A DNA stretch of 64,000 nucleotides from Ruegeria sp. PrR005 (GTDB lineage: Bacteria; Pseudomonadota; Alphaproteobacteria; Rhodobacterales; Rhodobacteraceae), in assembly GCF_010500245.1 (NCBI RefSeq), contig NZ_JAAGOX010000057.1:62001-126000 (forward strand), read 5' to 3'. Shown in pieces: positions 25,391 to 34,733 of this stretch (the first letter of the stretch is position 1; every line of letters starts with the position of its first letter). The notes beneath the pieces were generated by a model. That model did not search any database. It had not been told where the DNA came from and saw nothing but the letters and a program-made list of their open reading frames with translations. The position numbers and the translations under genes are program-made.

Positions 25391-27100
25391 ATGACCATGT
25401 TGAGTAATCTCGCTCCCATTCCGGAGCTGTATGTTTCCTACGAGTCCGCGCAAAAGCTGAAGCTGGAAGCAGCCGACCTGCAAAGCCACGATCTGACGCC
25501 GCGCCAGATCTGCGATCTCGAACTGCTGATGAACGGTGGTTTCAATCCGTTGAAAGGGTTCCTGAGCGAAGCCGATTACGACGGTGTTGTCGAGAACATG
25601 CGCCTGACCGACGGTACGCTGTGGCCGATGCCCATTACCCTGGATGTCAAGGAAGAGTTTGCTGACAAGATCGAGATCGGCCAGGACATCGCGCTGCGCG
25701 ACCAGGAAGGCGTGATCCTCGCCACCATGACCGTGACCGACAAATGGGTGCCGAACAAAGCGCGCGAAGCCGAGATGGTCTTTGGCGCTGACGATCTGGC
25801 GCATCCGGCTGTCAACTACCTGCATCACACCGCAGGCAAGGTCTATCTGGGCGGCCCGGTCACCGGGATCCAGCAGCCGGTGCATTACGATTTCCGCGCC
25901 CGCCGCGACACGCCTAACGAGCTGCGCGCATTTTTCCGCAAGCTGGGCTGGCGCCGTATCGTCGCCTTCCAGACCCGCAACCCGCTGCACCGCGCGCATC
26001 AGGAACTGACCTTCCGCGCCGCCAAGGAAGCGCAGGCCAACCTGCTGATCCACCCGGTTGTCGGCATGACCAAGCCGGGCGACGTCGATCATTTCACCCG
26101 CGTGCGCTGTTACGAGGCGGTGCTGGACAAATATCCGGCGGCCACCACCACCATGTCGCTGTTGAATCTGGCGATGCGGATGGCAGGCCCGCGCGAGGCG
26201 GTCTGGCACGGGATCATCCGCCGCAACCACGGGTGCACCCATTTCATCGTCGGCCGCGACCATGCCGGCCCCGGCAAGAACAGTCAGGGTCAGGATTTCT
26301 ATGGTCCCTACGACGCGCAGGAACTGTTCAAGAAGCATCAGGACGAGATCGGCCTGGAAATGGTGGACTTCAAGCACATGGTCTATGTGCAGGAGAAGGC
26401 CCAGTATTATCCGGTTTCCGAGGTTCCCGAAGGGTCGACCGTGCTCGACATCTCGGGCACAGAACTGCGCCGCCGCCTGCGCGAAGGGCTGGAGATCCCC
26501 GAGTGGTTCTCGTTCCCCGAAGTGGTCAAGGAACTGCGCCGCACCTCGCCGCCGCGGTCGAAACAGGGCTTTACCGTGTTCTTCACCGGTTTCTCGGGCT
26601 CGGGCAAATCGACCATCGCCAACGCGCTGATGGTCAAGCTGATGGAAATGGGCGGTCGCCCGGTCACCCTGCTGGATGGCGACGTGGTGCGTAAGCATCT
26701 GTCAAGCGAGCTGGGCTTCTCGAAAGAGCACCGCGACATCAACATCAAGCGCATCGGCTATGTCGCAAGCGAGATCACCAAGAATGGTGGCATCGCCATC
26801 TGCGCCCCGATCGCGCCTTATGCCGCCACTCGCCGCGCCGTGCGCGAGATGGTCGAAGCCTATGGCGCCTTCTGCGAAGTGCATGTCGCCACCACGATCG
26901 AGGAATGCGAACGCCGCGACCGCAAGGGGCTCTACAAGCTGGCCCGCGAAGGCAAGATCAAGGAGTTCACCGGTATTTCGGACCCCTATGACGTACCGGA
27001 GAACCCCGAGCTGCGCGTCGAGACCGAGAATGTGGATGTCGACAACTGCGCGCATCAGGTTCTGCTGATGCTGGAAAGCATGGGCCTGATCACAGGCTGA
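25391..27100 (+). CDS. fused sulfate adenylyltransferase / adenylylsulfate kinase
   Basis: A 569-aa bifunctional enzyme of sulfate activation. Residues 1-390 are an ATP sulfurylase of the Sat type, with the nucleotide motif FQTRNPLHRAHQEL and GRDHAGPGKNSQGQ. Residues 395-569 are APS kinase with the P-loop FTGFSGSGKSTIANAL and the LDGDVVRKHLSSELGFSKEHRD signature. Together they make PAPS from sulfate and ATP. The alternative CysDN type is not present here. The 193-bp leader has a GTTCTGGC/GCCAGAAC dyad (25203-25250) of unknown meaning. A strong terminator follows the gene. Confidence 0.95.
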   Translation: MTMLSNLAPIPELYVSYESAQKLKLEAADLQSHDLTPRQICDLELLMNGGFNPLKGFLSEADYDGVVENMRLTDGTLWPMPITLDVKEEFADKIEIGQDIALRDQEGVILATMTVTDKWVPNKAREAEMVFGADDLAHPAVNYLHHTAGKVYLGGPVTGIQQPVHYDFRARRDTPNELRAFFRKLGWRRIVAFQTRNPLHRAHQELTFRAAKEAQANLLIHPVVGMTKPGDVDHFTRVRCYEAVLDKYPAATTTMSLLNLAMRMAGPREAVWHGIIRRNHGCTHFIVGRDHAGPGKNSQGQDFYGPYDAQELFKKHQDEIGLEMVDFKHMVYVQEKAQYYPVSEVPEGSTVLDISGTELRRRLREGLEIPEWFSFPEVVKELRRTSPPRSKQGFTVFFTGFSGSGKSTIANALMVKLMEMGGRPVTLLDGDVVRKHLSSELGFSKEHRDINIKRIGYVASEITKNGGIAICAPIAPYAATRRAVREMVEAYGAFCEVHVATTIEECERRDRKGLYKLAREGKIKEFTGISDPYDVPENPELRVETENVDVDNCAHQVLLMLESMGLITG

Positions 27101-27108
27101 ATTCAAAC

Positions 27109-27142
27109 GGCCCGGGAGAGAACCTCCCGGGCCTTTTTCTTT
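27109..27142 (+). terminator. Rho-independent terminator after the sulfate-activation gene
   Basis: A perfect 10-bp stem GGCCCGGGAG (27109-27118) / CTCCCGGGCC (27124-27133) with a 5-base loop is followed by TTTTTCTTT. It lies 8 bases after the stop in a convergent gap. Confidence 0.92.
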
Positions 27143-27165
27143 GGTGCGCTGTAAAACTGCGGGAG

Positions 27166-28041
27166 TCAGCCGCCGATCTCATTCCGAATCATGCGCGCGG
27201 CCCGCAATTCATGATCGGCAAACGGCGCAAGCTGTTCCCTCAGGGCCCGCAGGGCGGGTAGGCGCGCAGCGTAATCTTCTGGACCAACCTGAAGCACGGC
27301 GGCGCGAACCTCTTCCTCTGTCTCGCACAGGATCATCGCCGCAGGATCGACGAAATCGTCGATATTCGGGCAGCCCCAATAGATCGGCACCGTTTCACAA
27401 AACACCGCGTCGAGAAGTTTTTCGGAAAAGTAGTTCCGTTCCCGCACATTTTCGATCACGACGGAATAGCGGTAAGGTGCGAGACCGTCGGCCTTGGTCT
27501 CGAACGGCTGATAGCCGCGACCCAGAACATCCATCGCCTGCCCCGTTGCACGCGCCCAGTCCACGACGGCATGGCGCAGCTTGTGACCCTCGCTGTCGCG
27601 CTTGGCAGAGGCGATCAGGGAGCAGTTTTTCGTTTTCGACGGGGTCAGGCCGCGCCATTCGGGAACCCAGGTCGTGCCGAAGGGCACAAGCCGTGCGTTA
27701 GGCAGGCGGCCGAGTGCCTCCTGGTTGAAGGTCAGAACCCGAAAGAACCGCCGCCAGGTCAGGCGCAACAGCGCATAGTGCTTGCCATGGATCACCGCCG
27801 GTTCGGCCATGATCAGCGAAATCTGCGCCCGGGTTCCCCGTTGCAGGCGGAAATGCGTATCCGTCCGGGGGTAGACGATCAGGTGATCATCCGGCCCAAG
27901 GTCGCCGACAGTGGCCCCGGAGAGGCGCGCCGGACAGCCCAGCGGCCAACTGAGCCGATCCACCGGCATCCGGGCTAGATCCGGCCCTAGACGCTGGCCG
28001 TAGGGGAGGATGGCAATGGCGGTATCGCGGGCCGGTGTCAT
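27166..28041 (-). CDS. glycosyltransferase family 10-like (fucosyltransferase-type) protein
   Basis: A 291-aa protein whose C-terminal half matches the alpha-1,3-fucosyltransferase core: YRYSVVIENVRERNYFSEKLLDAV followed by CETVPIYWGCPNIDDFV. The N-terminal half is short and divergent, and no TM or signal is seen, so it is probably a cytoplasmic bacterial GT10 acting on a surface glycan. ATG 28041 overlaps the PhzF stop (ATGA), so the two are coupled. No polysaccharide cluster surrounds it, which is unusual. Donor and acceptor are unknown. Confidence 0.78.
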   Translation of the reverse strand: MTPARDTAIAILPYGQRLGPDLARMPVDRLSWPLGCPARLSGATVGDLGPDDHLIVYPRTDTHFRLQRGTRAQISLIMAEPAVIHGKHYALLRLTWRRFFRVLTFNQEALGRLPNARLVPFGTTWVPEWRGLTPSKTKNCSLIASAKRDSEGHKLRHAVVDWARATGQAMDVLGRGYQPFETKADGLAPYRYSVVIENVRERNYFSEKLLDAVFCETVPIYWGCPNIDDFVDPAAMILCETEEEVRAAVLQVGPEDYAARLPALRALREQLAPFADHELRAARMIRNEIGG

Positions 28042-28916
28042 TGGGGTAAACAGACCTGTCCACGCATCAGGACAAAGCCCTGACCGGCAACCTTGACCCC
28101 TGTCATCGCCTGCGCCGGACCAACGCGCGTGACGCGCGCCTGCCCCGGCCGCCCCATGCCGTGCCCCTGCTCGGCGGTGAAGGTCTCCTTGTCCATCAGA
28201 CCATGTTTCCAAAGATAGGCGGCCATGGCGCCGGTGGCCGAACCGGTAAAGGGATCCTCGGGCGGGCTGGGCGGCGCGATCAGCAGGCGGGCATAGGTGT
28301 CGCCCGCCAGGGTCGCGCCGGACAGCGTGACCATGAAGGGTTCGAGCATGTCGGAGCCCTTGTACCCCTGGCTGGCGGCCAGGTCACGCAAGGCGTCGAC
28401 ATTCAGCACCGCCGCATCAAGCGCGGCGCGGTCCCGCAAGACGGTGATGCAGAACGGCAGGCCGGTCGAGACCATCTGCGGCGGCGAGACGATAGCGTCG
28501 GCGGGCAAGCCGATGACGCGCGCCACCAGATCCACCGGGATCTGCGCCCCGAACCGGGGCGCGATCTGGGTCATTTCGATATCGTCCCCCCGGATGCGGA
28601 TCGGTACCAGTCCCGCCCCGGTTTCCAGCACCAGGTCATCCTTTTCGAGGAATCCGCGCGCGCGCATGGCCGCGACTGTGGCGATGGTGGGGTGACCGGC
28701 AAAGGGAATCTCGCGGCTGGCCAGGAAATAGCGTACCCGCACGTCGGCCACGTCGGAGGGGCCGGTAAACGTGCATTCCACCAGAGAGGTTTCGCGCACA
28801 AAGGCCATGCACGTCTCGACCGACAGATGCGAACCGCCATGCACCACAGCACAGCCGTTGCCGCCAAAGGGCCGCGCTGAGAAGGCATCCACCCAGTCGA
28901 AATCGTGCCAATCCAT
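28038..28916 (-). CDS. PhzF family isomerase-like protein
   Basis: A 292-aa protein of the PhzF/diaminopimelate-epimerase fold: DWVDAFSARPFGGNGCAVV at the start, the catalytic Glu in ETSLVECTF, FAGHPTIATVAAM and the second-half EDPFTGSATGAMAAYLW. PhzF itself isomerises trans-2,3-dihydro-3-hydroxyanthranilate in phenazine synthesis, but no other phenazine gene is here, so it is probably a generic epimerase/isomerase. It is coupled to the downstream glycosyltransferase gene by an ATGA overlap. Confidence 0.88.
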   Translation of the reverse strand: MDWHDFDWVDAFSARPFGGNGCAVVHGGSHLSVETCMAFVRETSLVECTFTGPSDVADVRVRYFLASREIPFAGHPTIATVAAMRARGFLEKDDLVLETGAGLVPIRIRGDDIEMTQIAPRFGAQIPVDLVARVIGLPADAIVSPPQMVSTGLPFCITVLRDRAALDAAVLNVDALRDLAASQGYKGSDMLEPFMVTLSGATLAGDTYARLLIAPPSPPEDPFTGSATGAMAAYLWKHGLMDKETFTAEQGHGMGRPGQARVTRVGPAQAMTGVKVAGQGFVLMRGQVCLPQ

Positions 28917-29014
28917 GGTGCTGTTCCTGGTTCATGTCACAGGACTGCATGTTTCGGCGGTTTTGGTCCCGTTGTCACGCGGGAAACGCCGGGCACCATA
29001 ACGCTATACGGGGA

Positions 29015-29239
29015 TCAGTGCACCGTGACCGGCGACAGGTCGTTCTGGCGGGCCAGGACAAAGGCCATCTTGCGGTCGGCAACCAGGGCCAGCCGCTCTC
29101 CTTGCGCGTTGTGAACCGCATAGAGATGGTCGCGATCCCCGGCCTGCTGGCGCACCTCGTCCGGCAGATCGGCGACATCCACCGCCTTCACATAGACGAT
29201 CCGGTCGCCGTCATCCTTGAAATCATAGGGAGTGTGCAT
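29015..29239 (-). CDS. DUF1150 family small protein
   Basis: A 74-aa protein (MHTPYDFKDDGDRIVYVKAV ... LYAVHNAQGERLALVADRKMAFVLARQNDLSPVTVH) matching the alphaproteobacterial DUF1150 family. It starts 3 bases after the hsp20 stop on the same strand, the usual pairing, so it is likely expressed with heat shock. Its molecular role is unknown; a two-strand fold near the C-terminus is likely. Confidence 0.85.
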   Translation of the reverse strand: MHTPYDFKDDGDRIVYVKAVDVADLPDEVRQQAGDRDHLYAVHNAQGERLALVADRKMAFVLARQNDLSPVTVH

Positions 29240-29242
29240 TTC

Positions 29243-29656
29243 TTACCCTTTCCTGATGTTGATCGTCTGCACCACCGATTGCGGCACAGCCCGGGTCAGG
29301 TCGACATGCAGCAGACCGTTTTCCATCACGGCCTCGCCCACTTCGACCCCGTCAGCCAGCACGAACATGCGCTGGAACTGTCGCGCGGCAATGCCACGAT
29401 GCAGGAAGATCCGCCCTTCGCTGTCGTCGCGCTGACGTCCCCGGATCACCAGCTGCCGGTCTTCGACAGTGATCACCAGATCGTCTTCGGCAAATCCCGC
29501 GACGGCCAGGGTGATGCGATAGGAGTGATCTGAGGTCTGCTCGATGTTGTACGGCGGGTAACCCTCGTTTCCGGATTTGGCCGACCGTTCCAGCAAGCGT
29601 TCCAGTTGCTCGAAACCCAGCATGTGAGGGTAAGAGTTCAGAGTAAGTTTCGACAC
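29243..29656 (-). CDS. small heat-shock protein Hsp20/IbpA type
   Basis: A 137-aa alpha-crystallin chaperone holding unfolding proteins for refolding by DnaK/ClpB. The N-terminus [26 protein letters not shown] is typical of IbpA, and the ACD core includes YRITLAVAGFAEDDLVITVEDRQLVIRG. The C-terminal I-x-I anchor appears as INIRKG. The start is GTG 29656. A heat-shock-type promoter is seen upstream, and DUF1150 follows directly. Confidence 0.93.
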   Translation of the reverse strand: MSKLTLNSYPHMLGFEQLERLLERSAKSGNEGYPPYNIEQTSDHSYRITLAVAGFAEDDLVITVEDRQLVIRGRQRDDSEGRIFLHRGIAARQFQRMFVLADGVEVGEAVMENGLLHVDLTRAVPQSVVQTINIRKG

Positions 29657-29724
29657 GTGTATCTCGTCCTTATCAGAAAAGCGACGTTCTGGCGCGACCC
29701 CGACAACGGCAGCCGCATGTAAGG

Positions 29725-29754
29725 AATATGGGAAGAAAAGGCGCGCATCACAAG
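29725..29754 (-). promoter_or_regulatory. RpoH (sigma-32)-like promoter of hsp20
   Basis: On the minus strand CTTG (29754-29751) is followed after 18 bases by CCCATATT (29732-29725), resembling the alphaproteobacterial heat-shock consensus (CTTG ... CCCATAT). The -10 lies about 70 bases before the GTG start of hsp20. Confidence 0.6.
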
Positions 29755-29822
29755 GTCTGGCCGAAAACTGTGTGAATGCGTATCCTTACGGACACCTCTG
29801 GCACCGTCTTGCGAGTCGCTTC

Positions 29823-30047
29823 ATGAATGCACCCAGCGATCTTTCGATGAAATCCGATGACGTGCTGCGCGTGGAACTGGAAGTGTTCCGCCGCCAGCAT
29901 CGCGACCTGGACGAGGCGATTTCCGCGCTCGAGGAAAAAGGCACGGCGGATCAGTTGACCATCAAGCGGCTGAAAAAGCAGAAATTGCGCCTGAAGGACA
30001 TGATCGCCCTGATCGAGGACCGACTGACCCCGGATATCATTGCCTGA
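29823..30047 (+). CDS. YdcH/DUF465 family small coiled-coil protein
   Basis: A 74-aa acidic/basic helical protein with the DUF465 signature: a first helix VELEVFRRQHRDLDEAISALE and a second TIKRLKKQKLRLKDMIALIE, typical of the GTP-independent coiled-coil family that includes SlyX-like proteins. Its function is unknown. ATG 29823 is chosen by similarity; the ribosome site is weak. It sits 71 bases before purE on the same strand. Confidence 0.82.
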   Translation: MNAPSDLSMKSDDVLRVELEVFRRQHRDLDEAISALEEKGTADQLTIKRLKKQKLRLKDMIALIEDRLTPDIIA

Positions 30048-30117
30048 CGCCCTTGCCGCATTGCCAGCCGGTGCGATTTGGCTATAGTGCGCGCTCCTTT
30101 CAAAGCGAGCGGAGCGC

Positions 30118-30606
30118 ATGGCCGGGGTCAAGGTAGGGATCATCATGGGCAGCCAGTCGGACTGGCCCACCATGAAGCAGGCAGCAGAAATTCTGGATGA
30201 ACTGGGCGTGGCTTACGAGGCGCGGATCGTCTCGGCGCATCGCACCCCGGACCGGTTGTGGGACTATGGCCGCGCCGCTGCCGGGCGTGGCTTGCAGGTG
30301 ATCATCGCCGGAGCCGGCGGGGCGGCGCATCTGCCGGGGATGATGGCCTCCAAGACGCGGGTGCCGGTGATTGGCGTGCCGGTGCAGACCCGGGCGCTGT
30401 CGGGGGTCGATTCGCTTTATTCCATCGTGCAGATGCCCAAGGGCTATCCGGTCGCCACCATGGCGATCGGGGCGGCGGGGGCTGCCAATGCGGGGCTGAT
30501 GGCGGCCGGCATCCTCGCCTTGCAGGACGCGGATCTGGCCGAACGGCTGGACGCCTGGCGCGCGGCACTTTCGGCCTCGATCCCCGAGGAGCCGGTCGAT
30601 GAGTGA
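30118..30606 (+). CDS. purE: N5-carboxyaminoimidazole ribonucleotide mutase
   Basis: A 162-aa class I PurE that converts N5-CAIR to CAIR in purine synthesis. Motifs: [17 protein letters not shown] (phosphate and active site), [16 protein letters not shown] with the catalytic His, and [17 protein letters not shown]. It overlaps purK by 8 bases. Confidence 0.97.
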   Translation: MAGVKVGIIMGSQSDWPTMKQAAEILDELGVAYEARIVSAHRTPDRLWDYGRAAAGRGLQVIIAGAGGAAHLPGMMASKTRVPVIGVPVQTRALSGVDSLYSIVQMPKGYPVATMAIGAAGAANAGLMAAGILALQDADLAERLDAWRAALSASIPEEPVDE

Positions 30607-31672
30607 GGCGCTGAAACCGGGGGCGCGGATCGGTATTCTGGGCGGCGGCCAGTTGGGCCGGATGCTGTCGGTTGCCGCCGCGCGACTGGGTTTTGTCACC
30701 CACATCTACGAGCCGGGTGCCAACCCGCCCGCCGGTCAGGTGGCCGACCGCGTCACCACCGCAGGCTATGACGATGCCGAAGCGCTGGCACAGTTCGCCG
30801 CCGCGGTCGACGTGATCACCTACGAGTTCGAGAACATCCCGACCGAAGCCCTGGATATCCTCGAGGCGCACCGCCCGATCCGGCCCGGACGCGAGGCGCT
30901 GCGGGTGAGCCAGGACCGGTTGACCGAAAAGAGCTTTCTGCGCGATCTGGGCCTGATGACGGCGCCTTTTGCCGATGTCACCGATCTGGCGAGCCTCGAG
31001 GCCGCGATTGGTGAGATCGGCACGCCAGCGATCCTCAAGACCCGGCGCTTTGGCTATGACGGCAAGGGGCAGGCGCGGCTGAAGTCACCCGGGGATGCGG
31101 CGGCGGCGCTGGCCGATATGGCCGGTGCGCCCGCGATCCTGGAAGGGTTCGTGGAGTTCAGCCACGAGGTCTCGGTCATTGCCGCGCGCGGGCTCGACGG
31201 GCAGGTTGCCTGTTTCGATCCCGGCGAGAATGTGCATCGCGACGGTATCCTGCACACCACCAGCGTGCCCGCACGGCTAAGTGCGGCGCAGCGCACCGAC
31301 GCGGTGCTGCTGGCGGCGCGGATCCTGAATGCGCTCGATTATGTGGGCGTGATGGGGGTGGAACTGTTCGTGACGCCGGCCGGGCTGATCGTGAACGAGA
31401 TCGCGCCCCGGGTGCATAACTCAGGCCACTGGACCCAGAACGGCTGCGCCGTGGATCAGTTCGAGCAGCATATCCGCGCGGTGGCGGGATGGCCGCTGGG
31501 CGACGGGCAGCGCCATGCCGATGTGGTCATGGAGAACCTGATCGGCGCCGACATGGAGCGTGTGCCGGAGCTGGTGGCCGAGCGCGATCTGGCGTTGCAT
31601 CTTTACGGCAAAGCCGAGGTGAAACCCGGCCGCAAGATGGGCCATGTCAACCGGATCAAGCGCAAAGGCTGA
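30599..31672 (+). CDS. purK: N5-carboxyaminoimidazole ribonucleotide synthase
   Basis: A 357-aa ATP-grasp enzyme that makes N5-CAIR from AIR, ATP and bicarbonate. The opening [21 protein letters not shown], the substrate segment [34 protein letters not shown] (ATP-grasp loop), and [19 protein letters not shown] are all characteristic. It is the second gene of purEK. A hairpin follows the stop directly. Confidence 0.96.
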   Translation: MSEALKPGARIGILGGGQLGRMLSVAAARLGFVTHIYEPGANPPAGQVADRVTTAGYDDAEALAQFAAAVDVITYEFENIPTEALDILEAHRPIRPGREALRVSQDRLTEKSFLRDLGLMTAPFADVTDLASLEAAIGEIGTPAILKTRRFGYDGKGQARLKSPGDAAAALADMAGAPAILEGFVEFSHEVSVIAARGLDGQVACFDPGENVHRDGILHTTSVPARLSAAQRTDAVLLAARILNALDYVGVMGVELFVTPAGLIVNEIAPRVHNSGHWTQNGCAVDQFEQHIRAVAGWPLGDGQRHADVVMENLIGADMERVPELVAERDLALHLYGKAEVKPGRKMGHVNRIKRKG

Positions 31673-31680
31673 AACAGGCT

Positions 31681-31703
31681 GCGAAATCCGTCCCGGATTT
31701 CGC
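31681..31703 (+). terminator. perfect hairpin after purK
   Basis: GCGAAATCCG (31681-31690) / CGGATTTCGC (31694-31703) form a perfect 10-bp stem with a 3-base loop, 8 bases after the purK stop. There is no T-run, so it may protect the mRNA 3' end or act together with repeat copy B downstream. Confidence 0.5.
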
Positions 31704-31728
31704 GCGCGACGCCGATGGCCCGCCGGGC

Positions 31729-31800
31729 CTGAGGCGGGGCGCAGCCCCTGTCGCGCTGTGCGCGATGCCTCCGGCGGGAGTATTTCCCGGCAAGGTGAAA
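31729..31800 (+). repeat. intergenic hairpin/GAGTATTTT element, copy B
   Basis: GGGGC-GCA-GCCCC (31736-31748) precedes a CTCCGGCGGGAGTATTTCCC box and a purine-rich tail GGCAAGGTGAAAG. It lies between the converging purK and phnM-like genes. It is the most divergent of the four copies. Confidence 0.55.
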
Positions 31801-31804
31801 GCGC

Positions 31805-32953
31805 TTAGCTCAGGAAGCGGGTCGCCACATCGCCGGACAAATAGCTGACGCGGCCACCGGCAAAAGTCGCAGCGACCCTATGGTTCTGCGCATCGAGGAT
31901 CACCAGATCTGCACGTTTGCCGGGCGCCAGCTCTCCCCGGTCGCTCAGCCCGAGGATCTTTGCGGGGCCGGAACTCACCAATGCCCAGGCCGCTGGCAGG
32001 TCGAGAACGCCGGTGCGGGCCAGCATCAAGGCGGCCCGGCGCGGGCTGGGGTAGTGATAGTCCGAGGCCAGCGCATCGCAATAGCCCATGGCGATCAGTT
32101 CCACCGCGCTGGCATTGCCCTTGTGCGAGCCGCCGCGCACCACGTTGGGCGAGCCGAGGATGACATGCCCGCCTGCCGCACGCCTGGCCTCGGCCGCTTC
32201 GGCGGTTTCCGGAAACTCCGAGATGCGCAGGCCACGCGCTTGCCAGGCGGCACAATCGGCCGCACTGTGGTCGTCATGGCTGGCCATGATCACCCCCCTG
32301 CCCTGTAGCTCCAGGCAGAGCGCATCGAGCGCGGCGGGCACTCTGTCACCGTTGGCATGCAGCGCCATGAGCATCTCCAGATGCGCCTCGGGGCTGCGGC
32401 CCGCCTTCAGGGCCTGCCCAGCCAGTCGCGGCGGCTTGCGCCCTTCTGCCAAGCGGTCATGCGGCAGGTGATCGTTGAACACCAGATAAGGAACCTGCCA
32501 TTCCTCCAGAAGGTCCGGCAACGCCTCATAGTCATCGAGCATATGGGTCTCGAACCGGAGTTGAGGGATCAAGTCCGTCACCAGCTGTTCGCGCACTTGC
32601 TGAATCGCCCGGAACACTCCGGCCGCGAACTCGGGGCTGCGCAAGCCGCCCTCCCAGCTCCAGAACTGCGCCATGACGGCGGTGGTGATGCCGTTGGCGG
32701 CCAGTTCGGCCTCGGCCGCGACGACGCCCTCGGCCATCTCTTTCATGGCGCCGCGCCGTGGCGCCATGTGCCGTTCGAAACCGTCGCCGTGCAGGTCGAC
32801 AATCCCCGGCAGCACCAGATATCCCGCAAGGTCGATCCTGCGGCCGGTTGCCGAGGACACAAAGCAGCCATCGGCGAGGCTCAGATCGGCCCGTTCCAGT
32901 CCGCTCGGAAGCAGGACCTGCGCGCCGGTGAGTGTCAGTTCAAGAGAGGTCAT
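31805..32953 (-). CDS. phnM: PhnM-type alpha-D-ribose 1-methylphosphonate 5-triphosphate diphosphatase
   Basis: A 382-aa amidohydrolase-superfamily protein. Metal-binding motifs: [19 protein letters not shown], the [17 protein letters not shown] segment, [15 protein letters not shown], and [13 protein letters not shown]. PhnM cleaves pyrophosphate from the ribose-methylphosphonate triphosphate formed by C-P lyase. Unusually, no phnGHIJKL genes are nearby; instead the gene overlaps an exported lipase (ATGA) and lies downstream of a DMT exporter. It may supply a phn locus elsewhere or be a second copy with another substrate. The start 32953 is fixed by the ATGA overlap. Confidence 0.85.
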   Translation of the reverse strand: MTSLELTLTGAQVLLPSGLERADLSLADGCFVSSATGRRIDLAGYLVLPGIVDLHGDGFERHMAPRRGAMKEMAEGVVAAEAELAANGITTAVMAQFWSWEGGLRSPEFAAGVFRAIQQVREQLVTDLIPQLRFETHMLDDYEALPDLLEEWQVPYLVFNDHLPHDRLAEGRKPPRLAGQALKAGRSPEAHLEMLMALHANGDRVPAALDALCLELQGRGVIMASHDDHSAADCAAWQARGLRISEFPETAEAAEARRAAGGHVILGSPNVVRGGSHKGNASAVELIAMGYCDALASDYHYPSPRRAALMLARTGVLDLPAAWALVSSGPAKILGLSDRGELAPGKRADLVILDAQNHRVAATFAGGRVSYLSGDVATRFLS

Positions 32954-33723
32954 CGGCCACGGGTCCCCGATCCATTCGCGCAGTTTGCGCCCAGGCATCC
33001 CTTGTCGAACGCGCCGAACACGGAATCGATCCAGGTCAGCTCGGGATCGAAACGGCCGTTTTCGAGAAAGAAGAGGGTCTGGGCGATCACACGCGGGTTG
33101 TTCATCATGAATGTATGCGTGACAGGCAAGACGATGTGGTCCGTCATGCCGGCAACCTTGGTCGAGGCGACCGAAACCTTGCCATCGTCGGGCCCGGGAA
33201 TGATCGACGAAAAGACCGGGTTCAGCGTGTTGTCCCCGGCGATCACGCCCAGCGGAAAATCCACCGGCGGTAGTTTGCGCGGCACGCTGTCCGGCCCGGT
33301 TCCCAGCGCCAGCCCGGCCGGGCCGTTCAGACGGCCGAACACCTCCCAGGCGCCCAGTTCGTCAACCAGTTCGCTGCCCTGGTTCGGCGGCCCCAGCATC
33401 ACAACGCGGCCAAGCCCGGCGGGGCGATTTGTCAGCAGCCACTGGCGGATCAGGATGCCGCCCATCGAATGCGCCACCATGTGGATCGTTTCGCCCGAAC
33501 ATTGCGCCACCGCCGCAGGCAGAGTGTCTTGTGCCAGTTCGGGGATCGGCAGGTCCGTCGAGGGGTAGCCCGGACGCACAACGCGCAAACCCCGCGCCTC
33601 GAACACCTCGTCCATCAGGGTAAAGGACGCCTCGGTGCGTGCCAGCCCATGCAACATCACGACGCAATCCGCCCAAAGCGGCGCAGGCAGAAGCAACAGA
33701 AACAGGGACAATACCAGACGCAT
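32950..33723 (-). CDS. exported alpha/beta hydrolase (lipase-like)
   Basis: A 257-aa protein with an N-terminal signal peptide ([16 protein letters not shown]). The oxyanion region is [15 protein letters not shown] and the nucleophile elbow [15 protein letters not shown] puts Ser in the usual place; His is likely in [13 protein letters not shown]. It resembles bacterial triacylglycerol lipases of the PGAP1/lipase class 2 kind. Cys near the C-terminus (CLGANCANG) may form a disulfide in the periplasm. It overlaps phnM by 4 bases. Confidence 0.85.
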   Translation of the reverse strand: MRLVLSLFLLLLPAPLWADCVVMLHGLARTEASFTLMDEVFEARGLRVVRPGYPSTDLPIPELAQDTLPAAVAQCSGETIHMVAHSMGGILIRQWLLTNRPAGLGRVVMLGPPNQGSELVDELGAWEVFGRLNGPAGLALGTGPDSVPRKLPPVDFPLGVIAGDNTLNPVFSSIIPGPDDGKVSVASTKVAGMTDHIVLPVTHTFMMNNPRVIAQTLFFLENGRFDPELTWIDSVFGAFDKGCLGANCANGSGTRGR

Positions 33724-33761
33724 AGGCGGGAGATACTGCGATTTACCGGCGTGCGAAACCC

Positions 33762-34604
33762 TCAACGCGCGGGCGTGCGACGGATGGAAAGCGCGATACC
33801 GCCCAGCAACAGCACGCCCCCGAGGAGCAGCCGGAGCGGGAGATCCTCTCCCAGCAGAAGCACGCCAGCCAGGACGGCGATGGCAGGGGCGGAAAGCTGC
33901 ACCGTTGCGGCGCGCGCGGATCCGAGGCGCGGCACCAGACGGTACCAGAGCGCATAGCCCAATCCAGACGTCACCGCGCCAGAGATCACGGCCAAGGCGG
34001 CCCCTTCCCAGGTCAAGGCAAGAGATGTGCCCAGCATCAGGATCGCGGCAGCCGAAACCGGCAAGGCCATGACAAAGTTCGCGCTGGTCGCCGACAACGC
34101 ATCCGTTTCAAGACGCCCGGCAAGCGTGTATGCGGCCCATCCCAGACCTGCCAGCCCCATCAGACCGGCGCCAACCAGATCAACGCGCACGCCACCGGCT
34201 GGCCATAGAATCCAGGTCAGGCCGGAAAAAGCGACCACAGCCCCGATGATCTGACGGACCGTAGGCGGGATACCCGACACGGCGGTCCAGCCGAACATGG
34301 TGATCTGCACAACGCCAAACAGGATCAGCGCGCCCAGACCCGCATCCAGGCTGAGGTAAGCGAGTGAAAACGCGACCATGTACAATGATAAGGCCCCGGC
34401 GCCCACTATTCTCTTGCGATGGAAAAGCGGCAGCGGCTTGTGTTGCCAGAGGACCAGACACACCAGCATGGCAGCGCCCGCGAACAAGCGCAGCAGTGCA
34501 AACGCCCCTGGGTCCGCCAGATTTCCGGCCACGGCAAAACGATTCAGAATGGAATTGGCGGCAAAGGCCACCATGGTCAGGGTTGTGAGCAAAAACAACT
34601 GCAT
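33762..34604 (-). CDS. DMT (EamA) family transporter
   Basis: A 280-aa protein with about ten TM helices in two EamA repeats (for example [19 protein letters not shown] at the N-terminus and [27 protein letters not shown] in the second repeat). ATG 34604 has AAGGGG upstream and starts the first helix; the 34685 extension is hydrophilic and unlikely. The export substrate is unknown. The lipase begins 38 bases downstream. Confidence 0.88.
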   Translation of the reverse strand: MQLFLLTTLTMVAFAANSILNRFAVAGNLADPGAFALLRLFAGAAMLVCLVLWQHKPLPLFHRKRIVGAGALSLYMVAFSLAYLSLDAGLGALILFGVVQITMFGWTAVSGIPPTVRQIIGAVVAFSGLTWILWPAGGVRVDLVGAGLMGLAGLGWAAYTLAGRLETDALSATSANFVMALPVSAAAILMLGTSLALTWEGAALAVISGAVTSGLGYALWYRLVPRLGSARAATVQLSAPAIAVLAGVLLLGEDLPLRLLLGGVLLLGGIALSIRRTPAR

Positions 34605-34733
34605 GAGGGCCCCTTGGATCGCTCTACCGGGACGTTGGTCCCGCTTCCGCCCATCTGTTTGGTCGAAACCGGCGGCAGAAAGCAACTCTTTCTACATCAC
34701 GACTACGATGGATGGCCGGAAGAGAACCTGCCT

